Shown here: positions 1 to 4,598 of the stretch, one piece after another | How positions within the stretch are numbered: position 1 is the first letter of the stretch | Layout: each line of letters begins with the position of its first letter | From: Phycisphaerales bacterium | GTDB lineage: Bacteria; Planctomycetota; Phycisphaerae; Phycisphaerales; Phycisphaeraceae | Length of the DNA stretch: 5,441 nucleotides | Assembly (NCBI GenBank): GCA_012031455.1 | Contig: JAAUTM010000133.1 | Coordinates: forward strand, 1 to 5,441 | Direction of reading: 5' to 3' | Position numbers and translations under genes: made by a program | The notes under the pieces: generated by a model | Told to the model about the DNA's origin: nothing | The model's database searches: none | What the model saw: only the letters and a program-made list of their open reading frames with translations

Positions 1-2
1 AG

Positions 3-1040
3 TTCAAACCCGACAGCTTCCTTGGCAAGGCCATGAAGAACGGTTCTCCCGCAGCCGCATTGCTCAGCAAGGCTGTGAATCAGAACTACTTGTTTACCTC
101 ATCCATTAACACCAAGGGGATTGATCTCAAATCCCTGCTGGGTGAAGCCAAGATGCAACTGGCCAAGGTCAGCAAAGACGCCAAGGAAAGCCAGATGGGC
201 TGGATGCTCGACATGTTCAAGGACATGATCCCGGTTTATGAAAACGTGACCGGGATCACCCAGGTGATGTATCTGGCTGCTCAGCCTCAAATGGGCGCTC
301 CGCTTTTTAACGTTGTGAGCATTGTGGAGAGCAGTGATGCCACCGGGTTCCGTACCGGTATCAAGAAAACCATGGCCACGATGAACAGCGTAAAAATGTC
401 TGTCCCAGCCGACCCCGGCATGGATGGCGCCGGTGAAGGCATCAGCTACACCACCAGCTACACCGACAACGCCTTGCAGATTGAAGGTGTCAATGTGGAT
501 CAGTTCGCCTGGCAGATGCAGATGCCTCCAGCCGCGATGGAAAACAACCCCGCCCTGCCGTTCATGATGATGCTCGGAGCCATGGGGCAGACCGGCTATG
601 TGGCCAGTCGGGAATTTATTGTATCCACCACCACGACTGATACCGCCATCCTCGGCAGCTCGCTCAAAATGCTCGGCAGCAGCGATGGCTTGGGCAGCGA
701 AAAATTGATTGCCGAAGCACGTCGCAACGCCCTGCCTGAGAACGCCATGATGGAAGGCTATTTCAACCTCGCAGGTCTGGCGACGCTGGCTAACTCTTTC
801 ATACCGATGATGGGGATGCCCCCGATTCAAACCCCCGCCGATCTGCCCCCGGTGGCCATGGGTGTGAGTTTGAAGGACAGTGCTGTGCTGGCCCAGCTTC
901 ATGTGCCGATGGCCGTGATGACCTTTGTCCGCGATACCACGATGCAGATGCAAGGCGGCATGGGCGGACCTCAAGCCCAACCTGAAGGTGGCAATGCCCC
1001 GCGTCGTCGGCAAGGCCCCGGCAACGCCCCGCCGTATTGA
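3..1040 (+). CDS. Uncharacterised methionine-rich protein, 5'-truncated by the window edge
   Basis: I do not recognise a named family. The frame is open from base 3 to the TGA at 1038-1040, so the true start is probably upstream. The ATG at 33 has AAGG only 2-3 nt before it, too close to be a good ribosome-binding site. The visible part has about 31 Met in the 335 residues after that ATG, with clusters such as PFMMMLGAMG, and stretches of alternating hydrophobic and polar residues with no obvious membrane helix. The segment PVAMGVSLKDSAVLAQLHVPM near the end resembles a beta-strand pair seen in secreted or periplasmic planctomycete proteins of unknown function; that likeness is only an impression. 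The last 30 or so residues are a low-complexity Gly/Pro/Gln tail with a basic RRR patch. No catalytic motif is visible. A strong terminator follows, so this is the last gene of its transcription unit. Confidence 0.8.
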   Translation, partial: FKPDSFLGKAMKNGSPAAALLSKAVNQNYLFTSSINTKGIDLKSLLGEAKMQLAKVSKDAKESQMGWMLDMFKDMIPVYENVTGITQVMYLAAQPQMGAPLFNVVSIVESSDATGFRTGIKKTMATMNSVKMSVPADPGMDGAGEGISYTTSYTDNALQIEGVNVDQFAWQMQMPPAAMENNPALPFMMMLGAMGQTGYVASREFIVSTTTTDTAILGSSLKMLGSSDGLGSEKLIAEARRNALPENAMMEGYFNLAGLATLANSFIPMMGMPPIQTPADLPPVAMGVSLKDSAVLAQLHVPMAVMTFVRDTTMQMQGGMGGPQAQPEGGNAPRRRQGPGNAPPY

Positions 1041-1084
1041 ACTGCACCGCAAACTGATAGCAGGTTCAGATCCGCAAGCGTCAT

Positions 1085-1135
1085 TGGTTTAATCAGAGCC
1101 GCGAACGGAACTGGTTTAATCAGAGCCGCGAACGG
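1085..1135 (+). repeat. Two tandem 24-bp repeats, period 27 bp
   Basis: The 24 bases beginning tggtttaatcagagcc and ending gaacgg occur identically at 1085-1108 and 1112-1135. The second copy continues into tagtgagcgg. The cagagccgcgaacgg...gagcgg pattern resembles an abundant intergenic repeat I recall from planctomycete genomes (memory, not checked). The second copy provides the left arm of the terminator that follows, and the first could pair with the same right arm. Confidence 0.85.
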
Positions 1136-1188
1136 TAGTGAGCGGTATTCCCCCTTACCCCCACTTCCGCCCGTGGCTCTGATTTTTT
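1118..1188 (+). terminator. Rho-independent terminator
   Basis: Bases 1118-1130 pair with 1172-1184 as a 13-bp stem with a single G.U pair (1128/1174). A 2x2 internal loop follows, then three more pairs (1133-1135 with 1167-1169), closing a pyrimidine-rich loop. A T6 tract at 1183-1188 sits at the 3' foot. This is a textbook intrinsic terminator reading in the + direction and would end the transcript of the upstream uncharacterised gene. The minus strand has no T-run of comparable length, so it looks one-directional. Confidence 0.8.
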
Positions 1189-1220
1189 GCTCCCCAAGCT
1201 TCACGAATTGCATTGCCGTT

Positions 1221-1249
1221 TTGTCGTGATGCATCACAACCTTTATCAT
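1221..1249 (+). promoter_or_regulatory. Candidate purD promoter with a palindrome in its spacer
   Basis: TTGTCG (1221-1226) and TATCAT (1244-1249) are 17 bp apart and match the sigma-70 consensus at 4/6 and 5/6. The -10 hexamer ends 7 nt before the purD ATG, so transcription would begin at or next to the start codon and give a leaderless mRNA. No Shine-Dalgarno is present. A perfect 12-bp palindrome, GTGATGCATCAC (1226-1237), lies in the spacer and could be an operator, but a palindrome of this length is expected about once by chance in a window this size. Confidence 0.4.
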
Positions 1250-1256
1250 CTGCCCC

Positions 1257-2171
1257 ATGAACATTCTCGTCATTGGCAGTGGTGGTCGTGAACACGCCCT
1301 GGGCTGGAAGCTCAAGCAATCGCCCCAATGTGGCAAACTTTTTTTCGCGCCCGGCAACGCAGGCACCGCCACGCTGGGTGTCAATGTGGCCCTTAAAACA
1401 AGCCCGGTGGATACCAAAAACACCGATGCCATCGATTATTTCTGTCGTCAGGAAAAGATTGAGCTGGTCGTCATTGGACCCGAAGACCCCCTTGCCGAAG
1501 GCTTGACGGACAGACTCACGCGCCCGGGGCGATATGTTTTTGGGCCCGTGGCTGAAGCAGCCCGACTTGAAGCGGACAAGGCCTTTTCCAAACAGCTCAT
1601 GCGCGGGGCATCCGTACCCACCGCAGAGGCACGCATTTTCAATGATGCGGAGTCGGCCCTGGCCTACGTCAACAGCAGGGAAGCTGGCATGGTTGTCAAG
1701 GCTGCGGGACTGGCCAAGGGCAAGGGTGTCATCGTCTGCGACAATCCGCAGCAGGCAGCCATCGCAGTGGAACAGATCATGGTGCACAAAGCCTTCGGCG
1801 ATGCGGGGCAGTGCGTCGTCATCGAGGAAAAACTCAACGGCCAGGAAGTGTCCGTGCTGGCACTGGTCGATGGTCGCACGATTTTCGTACTCGACCCGGC
1901 TCAGGATCACAAACAGGTTGGCGAGGGTGACACCGGCCTCAACACCGGCGGAATGGGTGCCTATTCGCCCACCCCCCTGCTCAGCGATGAAATGCTCACC
2001 CACATCCAGCGTGAGGTGATCGTGCCCATCGTCGATGCTCTCCGCCGGGATGATGTGGTGTATCAGGGCGTGCTTTACGCGGGCATGATGCTCACGCCCG
2101 GTGGCCCCAAAACGCTCGAATTCAACTGCCGGTTCGGCGACCCCGAAACGCAGGTGCTGATGATGCGTTGA
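1257..2171 (+). CDS. purD: Phosphoribosylamine-glycine ligase (GAR synthetase), N-terminal and ATP-grasp part, ended by a premature TGA
   Basis: PurD joins 5-phosphoribosylamine and glycine using ATP, the second step of de novo purine synthesis in the cytoplasm. The start is the ATG giving MNILVIGSGGREHAL, the canonical N-terminal nucleotide-like fold (GSGGREHAL, residues 7-15). GPEDPLA follows at 74-80. The ATP-grasp core shows VKAAGLAKGKGV (147-158), GEGDTGLNTGGMGAYSP (222-238) and the metal-binding EFNCRFGDPETQ (288-299). After QVLMMR (residue 304) an in-frame TGA at 2169-2171 stops translation. The missing C-terminal domain continues in the same frame from about 2178, and the two parts together match the family's usual length of about 420-430 residues. 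The fragment lacks the C-terminal domain and is unlikely to be fully active alone. The start has no Shine-Dalgarno; a -10-like box lies 7 nt upstream. Identification is certain; whether the break is real or a sequence error is open. Confidence 0.93.
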   Translation: MNILVIGSGGREHALGWKLKQSPQCGKLFFAPGNAGTATLGVNVALKTSPVDTKNTDAIDYFCRQEKIELVVIGPEDPLAEGLTDRLTRPGRYVFGPVAEAARLEADKAFSKQLMRGASVPTAEARIFNDAESALAYVNSREAGMVVKAAGLAKGKGVIVCDNPQQAAIAVEQIMVHKAFGDAGQCVVIEEKLNGQEVSVLALVDGRTIFVLDPAQDHKQVGEGDTGLNTGGMGAYSPTPLLSDEMLTHIQREVIVPIVDALRRDDVVYQGVLYAGMMLTPGGPKTLEFNCRFGDPETQVLMMR

Positions 2172-2180
2172 TGCAGACTG

Positions 2181-2540
2181 GTGGAATTGATGCTCGCCAC
2201 CTGCACCGGCAAACTCGATGAAGTTCAATTGTCGTGGGACCCGCGTTGCTGCTGCTGCGTGGTCATGGCCAGCGGCGGTTATCCGGGGGATTATCGCACC
2301 GGCATCCCCATCACCGGCTTGGACGAAGTCGCCAAATTGCCTGATATCATGGTGTTTCACGCAGGCACCACGCTTGATAAACAAGGCCAGGTGGTCACAG
2401 CCGGGGGCAGGGTGCTGTGCGTTTGTGCGCTGGGTGCGGATTTGAAGGAAGCGCAAACCCGCGCCAATGCTGCCTGCGCGATGATTCATTTTGAGGGCGC
2501 CCACTACCGTCGTGATATTGGTTTCCGGGTGATGAAGTAA
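2181..2540 (+). CDS. purD: C-terminal domain of GAR synthetase (PurD), separated fragment
   Basis: This is the continuation of the preceding purD fragment in the same frame, beyond the TGA at 2169-2171. It reads VELMLATCTGKLDEVQLSWD, then VVMASGGYPGDYRTG, typical of the GARS C-terminal domain, and ends DIGFRVMK at a TAA. The nominal start is GTG at 2181, but homology already begins at the CTG at 2178 (LVEL). No convincing ribosome-binding site precedes it, so it is best read as the tail of a broken purD rather than a separate gene. The junction residues (stop-Cys-Arg) do not match the family, which normally has about four residues such as L-K-S-D between the Arg and LVEL; only three codons are present here. 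An odd Cys4 run (tgc x4, 2247-2258) stands where relatives have mostly Ala, Val and Cys. REP elements follow downstream. Confidence 0.85.
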   Translation: MELMLATCTGKLDEVQLSWDPRCCCCVVMASGGYPGDYRTGIPITGLDEVAKLPDIMVFHAGTTLDKQGQVVTAGGRVLCVCALGADLKEAQTRANAACAMIHFEGAHYRRDIGFRVMK

Positions 2541-2566
2541 ACATGAATGCATGAGCGCCTTCATGT
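2541..2566 (+). other. Weak hairpin after purD
   Basis: ACATGAA (2541-2547) and TTCATGT (2560-2566) form a 7-bp inverted repeat with a 12-nt loop, directly after the purD TAA. No T-run follows, so it is not a good intrinsic terminator. The GC-rich REP hairpins starting 14 bases further on are better candidates for protecting or ending the purD transcript. Confidence 0.25.
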
Positions 2567-2579
2567 CATGGTTTGGTGC

Positions 2580-2603
2580 GCGCACTGCGGTGCGACGCTA
2601 AAC
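2580..2603 (+). repeat. REP copy 1 (direct)
   Basis: This copy reads gcgcac-tgc-ggtgcg followed by acgctaaac. The left stem arm lacks one C compared with other copies, leaving 5 bp of stem. The next bases, aaggaattg, resemble the aaggaacttg that follows copy 5 on the other side of the transposase. Confidence 0.8.
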
Positions 2604-2630
2604 AAGGAATTGACGTTGTCGTAATGGTTC

Positions 2631-2663
2631 GTTTAACACCGCACCTTCGGTGCGACGCTAAAC
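2631..2663 (+). repeat. REP copy 2 (direct), extended palindrome
   Basis: The core at 2640-2663 is identical over 24 bases to copy 5 (3384-3407). Here the upstream bases gtttaac make the palindrome longer: the 15 bases at 2631-2645 pair with 2649-2663 at 12 of 15 positions around a TTC loop. This single copy could therefore fold into a long hairpin on its own. Confidence 0.75.
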
Positions 2664-2674
2664 CTAGACCTTGC

Positions 2675-2746
2675 GCGCACCTGCGGTGCGACGCTAAACA
2701 TCACAACCGCGCATACTCCTGGTTTAGCGACGCACCGCAGGTGCGC
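2675..2746 (+). repeat. REP copies 3 and 4, inverted pair (BIME-like)
   Basis: Copy 3 (2675-2699) and copy 4 (2722-2746, inverted) match at 24 of 25 bases after reverse-complementing and are separated by 22 nt. The 72-base unit could form one long cruciform or RNA hairpin. It is the counterpart of the pair at 3421-3492, which has the same 22-nt spacer length with 17 of 22 spacer bases identical. Confidence 0.85.
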
Positions 2747-2765
2747 GTCAACTCGTTCGCAAAGA

Positions 2766-2771
2766 TAAAAT
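2766..2771 (+). promoter_or_regulatory. -10-like box before the RAYT gene
   Basis: TAAAAT matches the sigma-70 -10 consensus at 5/6 and ends 8 nt before the ATG at 2780. No clear -35 is seen at 16-18 bp, where the end of REP copy 4 lies, and no Shine-Dalgarno is visible. If used, it would give a nearly leaderless transcript. Confidence 0.25.
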
Positions 2772-2779
2772 GCCGCATC

Positions 2780-3367
2780 ATGATTCTCGCCTACCACGTT
2801 ATTTTCGCTTGTTACGGGTTCTGGCTCCCCAACGACCCGCGAGGTTCAGGCTCCGACTTCGTGCGTCAATCGCATCTCAAATCCTTTGGCCCCCCCACCA
2901 AAGTCACCACACGCCATTCGGTCGCTCACCAAGCTCACGATCAGAAGCGCCGACTTGTCGCCAAGACTGCGCTCCAGCGCCCGCCTGTCCAATTGACCGG
3001 CGAGCAGGCGTTGCACGTTGCCAAAGGTTTCGCCGCATACAGCCATCGCGGCTCACTGGTGATCCATGCATGTTGCATCATGCCCGATCATGTGCATATG
3101 GTGCTCGCCCGCCATCGACATCCCATCGAGCGCTTGGTCAACCTGCTCAAAGGGGCTGCGACCCGGGAGTTGATCCAGGCCGGGGTGCATCCCTTATCCC
3201 CTGCTCAGAGAGCCAATCGCGATTCAATTTGGGCAGCGAACACCGGCTGGGTGGTGTACCTCAATACACCACAAGCGATTCGACGATGCGTGAAGTACGT
3301 CGAAATGAACCCTGTCAAAGCGGGTTTGCGCCCGCAGCGTTGGTCGTTTTGTCACGCCGTATGTTGA
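2780..3367 (+). CDS. REP-associated tyrosine transposase (RAYT), IS200/IS605-like Y1 family
   Basis: This 195-aa protein belongs to the Y1 transposase family, HUH single-strand nucleases that cut and rejoin DNA through a catalytic tyrosine. The N-terminal strand YHVIFACYGFWLPNDPRGS (residues 5-23) is typical of the planctomycete-type subgroup. The HUH motif is MPDHVHMVL (101-109), with metal-ligand His104 and His106. The C-terminal helix AIRRCVKYVEMNPVKAGL carries the probable nucleophile Tyr173 followed by the NP motif characteristic of RAYTs. All key residues are present and the frame is intact, so it may be active. The start at ATG 2780 fits the family N-terminus. An upstream TTG at 2573 would translate REP DNA into LRCDAK repeats and is implausible. 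The likely substrates are the surrounding REP hairpins. No second transposase or TnpB is present. The identification is firm; the activity is inferred. Confidence 0.9.
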   Translation: MILAYHVIFACYGFWLPNDPRGSGSDFVRQSHLKSFGPPTKVTTRHSVAHQAHDQKRRLVAKTALQRPPVQLTGEQALHVAKGFAAYSHRGSLVIHACCIMPDHVHMVLARHRHPIERLVNLLKGAATRELIQAGVHPLSPAQRANRDSIWAANTGWVVYLNTPQAIRRCVKYVEMNPVKAGLRPQRWSFCHAVC

Positions 3368-3383
3368 GTAAGCAGGAGGAGGC

Positions 3384-3407
3384 CGCACCTTCGGTGCGAC
3401 GCTAAAC
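3384..3407 (+). repeat. REP copy 5 (direct)
   Basis: These 24 bases are identical to copy 2 (2640-2663): CGCACC stem, TTC loop, GGTGCG, then acgctaaac. The copy begins 17 bases after the transposase stop codon and could act as a 3'-end hairpin for that transcript. Confidence 0.85.
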
Positions 3408-3420
3408 AAGGAACTTGCGC

Positions 3421-3492
3421 GCGCACCTTCGGTGCGACGCTTAACATCGCATCCGCGCGAACTCCTCGTTTAGCGCCGCACCGCAGGTGAGG
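3421..3492 (+). repeat. REP copies 6 and 7, inverted pair next to pheS
   Basis: Copy 6 (3421-3445) is direct and copy 7 (3468-3492) inverted, with a 22-nt spacer, matching the arrangement at 2675-2746. Copy 7 is the most diverged: its outer stem has a mismatch (reverse strand ctcacc against ggtgcg). It ends 13 bases before the -10-like box of pheS, so the pair occupies the pheS upstream region where a -35 element would be expected. Confidence 0.85.
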
Positions 3493-3505
3493 GCAATTCT
3501 TTGAT

Positions 3506-3511
3506 TACAAT
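3506..3511 (+). promoter_or_regulatory. -10-like box before pheS
   Basis: TACAAT matches the -10 consensus at 5/6 and ends exactly 7 nt before the ATG at 3519, the same spacing as in purD (TATCAT, 7 nt, ATG). No -35 is recognisable because that position lies in REP copy 7. It would produce a leaderless pheS mRNA and supports the 3519 start. Confidence 0.35.
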
Positions 3512-3518
3512 GTCTCCC

Positions 3519-4541
3519 ATGCTTGAACCCATAGCCCAACTTAAAGCGCAGATCGAATCCGCGGTCGCAACCGTGAAGGATCCGGCGGCACTGGAGCAGT
3601 TCCGCCTCAAATACCTCGGCGGAAGCGGTGAACTTAAAAAGCTCATGGCCCTGCTCAAGGACATCCCCGGCCCGCAGAAGCGCGACTTTGGCAAACAGGC
3701 CAACGACCTGAAAACCTGGGCTGATACACAATTCAGCGCCCTCAAGGAACAACTCGGTGGCAGCACCGCACCCGTGGCCGGGCCGACGATCGACGTGACT
3801 GAACCGGGCTTGCCGCCTCGCATTGGCCGGACGCACATTCTGACCCAAACCATGGACGACCTGATCGAGGTATTCGGCCGCATGGGTTTCGATGTCGCCA
3901 CCGGGCCGGAGGTGGAGGACGAGTATCACAACTTCGTGGCCCTGAACATTCCCCGCTCGCACCCAGCTCGTGATCCGCTGGACAATTTTTACATCGACAA
4001 GCCTGAAATTTTTGGTGGCCCCACCGGTTCACAAGGCACCATGTTGCGCTCACAGACCTCGACCATTCAGGTTCGCACCATGGAAAAGCAAAAGCCCCCG
4101 ATCCGCGTCGTGGCCATGGGCCGGGTGTATCGCCCCGATGAACACGATGCCACGCACTTTTCCATGTTCCACCAGATCGAAGGCTTGTACATCGACCGCA
4201 AGGTCAGCATGGTCGATCTGAAAACCACGCTCTTTCAATTTGCCCGTGCCTACTTCGGCCCGGAAGCGGAAGTCCGTTTCAGGCCCAGCTACTTTCCCTT
4301 CACCGAACCCTCGGCTGAGGTCGATTGCAAAATGTACCTCGGCGGGCAATGTGTGTGGAAGGAACTCGGTGGCTGCGGATTGGTCAACCCGGCGGTACTG
4401 GAAGCCTGTCAGATCGACCCGGAGGAGTGGACCGGTTTTGCTTTTGGACTGGGCATTGAACGCCTGGCCATGCGCAAGTACGCCATCCCCGACATCCGCT
4501 GGCTGTTTGAAAATGATGTGCGGTTTCTCAGGCAATTTTAA
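3519..4541 (+). CDS. pheS: Phenylalanine-tRNA ligase alpha subunit
   Basis: PheS is the catalytic alpha subunit of the cytoplasmic alpha2-beta2 phenylalanyl-tRNA synthetase, which charges tRNA-Phe using ATP. Residues 1 to about 85 form the N-terminal helical, coiled-coil arm. The class II core shows DVATGPEVEDEYHNF (125-139), ALNIPRSHPARD (141-152), LRSQTSTIQVRTM (176-188), GRVYRPDEHDATHFSMFHQ (201-219, motif 2 region), RFRPSYFPFTEPSAEVD (253-269) and motif 3 GFAFGLGIERLAM (306-318). It ends NDVRFLRQF, like other bacterial PheS. At 340 aa it is slightly longer than E. coli PheS (327), mainly through about ten extra residues (KPEIFGGPTGSQGT, 161-174). The 3519 ATG matches the family N-terminal length and has a -10-like box 7 nt upstream. 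ATG 3510 or TTG 3501 (with GAGGG 7 nt before it) are alternatives. pheT does not follow; purC begins 57 bp downstream, probably cotranscribed. Confidence 0.95.
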   Translation: MLEPIAQLKAQIESAVATVKDPAALEQFRLKYLGGSGELKKLMALLKDIPGPQKRDFGKQANDLKTWADTQFSALKEQLGGSTAPVAGPTIDVTEPGLPPRIGRTHILTQTMDDLIEVFGRMGFDVATGPEVEDEYHNFVALNIPRSHPARDPLDNFYIDKPEIFGGPTGSQGTMLRSQTSTIQVRTMEKQKPPIRVVAMGRVYRPDEHDATHFSMFHQIEGLYIDRKVSMVDLKTTLFQFARAYFGPEAEVRFRPSYFPFTEPSAEVDCKMYLGGQCVWKELGGCGLVNPAVLEACQIDPEEWTGFAFGLGIERLAMRKYAIPDIRWLFENDVRFLRQF

Positions 4542-4585
4542 GACTTTTCCAAGAGTCAACACCAAGCGATTTTCAACCTGTACAC

Positions 4586-4589
4586 AGGG
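4586..4589 (+). promoter_or_regulatory. Ribosome-binding site of purC
   Basis: AGGG lies 9 nt before the ATG at 4599. No -10-like box is found 7-8 nt before this ATG, unlike at purD, the RAYT gene and pheS. This fits translation from an internal position on a pheS-purC mRNA. It favours 4599 over the ATGs at 4611 and 4614. Confidence 0.4.
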
Positions 4590-4598
4590 CTGATAGGC

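Larger units (their letters stand above)
2580..3492 (+). mobile_element. REP/RAYT unit: transposase gene between homologous REP clusters
   Basis: One RAYT gene (2780-3367) lies between two clusters of the same short palindromic repeat. The consensus is a 6-bp stem CGCACC/GGTGCG with a 3-nt loop (TGC or TTC), followed by a conserved ACGCTAAAC tail. The left cluster has direct copies at 2580-2603, 2640-2663 and 2675-2699 and an inverted copy at 2722-2746. The right cluster has direct copies at 3384-3407 and 3421-3445 and an inverted copy at 3468-3492. The three copies nearest the gene on the left (2640-2746) and the three on the right (3384-3492) have the same order and orientation. RAYTs are known to be associated with REPs and are thought to spread them. 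No target-site duplication is evident. The unit separates purD from pheS. Confidence 0.8.

Noticed and set aside
99..1052. 317-codon minus-strand frame opposite the first gene
   Set aside because: His-rich shadow caused by the ATG/GCC-rich plus-strand codons; no start signal and no recognisable domain.
2169..2171. TGA read as selenocysteine or as a sense codon
   Set aside because: PurD is not a selenoprotein family, no SECIS-like hairpin is evident just downstream, and TGA is used as a normal stop by the first gene and the transposase gene.
1155..2585. 476-codon open frame on the minus strand across purD
   Set aside because: It is antisense to a clearly conserved gene, its translation is low-quality and His/Gly-rich with no family resemblance, and it reflects codon bias of purD in a GC-rich genome.
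2573..2779. N-terminal extension of the transposase carrying three LRCDAK repeats
   Set aside because: The repeats are translated REP hairpins that share a frame because their 3' ends are 60 and 36 bases apart. The start would be a TTG and the family N-terminus begins at ATG 2780.
3374..3382. AGGAGGAGG as a strong ribosome-binding site after the transposase
   Set aside because: The only start at suitable spacing (GTG 3394) opens a three-codon frame inside REP copy 5.
2770..3405. Overlapping 211-codon frame starting at ATG 2770
   Set aside because: It is the +1 shadow of the transposase gene. HVH, NP and other motifs occur only in the frame starting at 2780.
2580..3492. CRISPR array
   Set aside because: Repeats are irregularly spaced, occur in both orientations and flank a transposase; no cas genes or unique spacers of uniform length are present.
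4543..4558. GACTTTT...AAGAGTC hairpin between pheS and purC as a terminator
   Set aside because: The loop would be only two bases and no T-run follows; the 57-bp gap looks like an ordinary intra-operon spacer.
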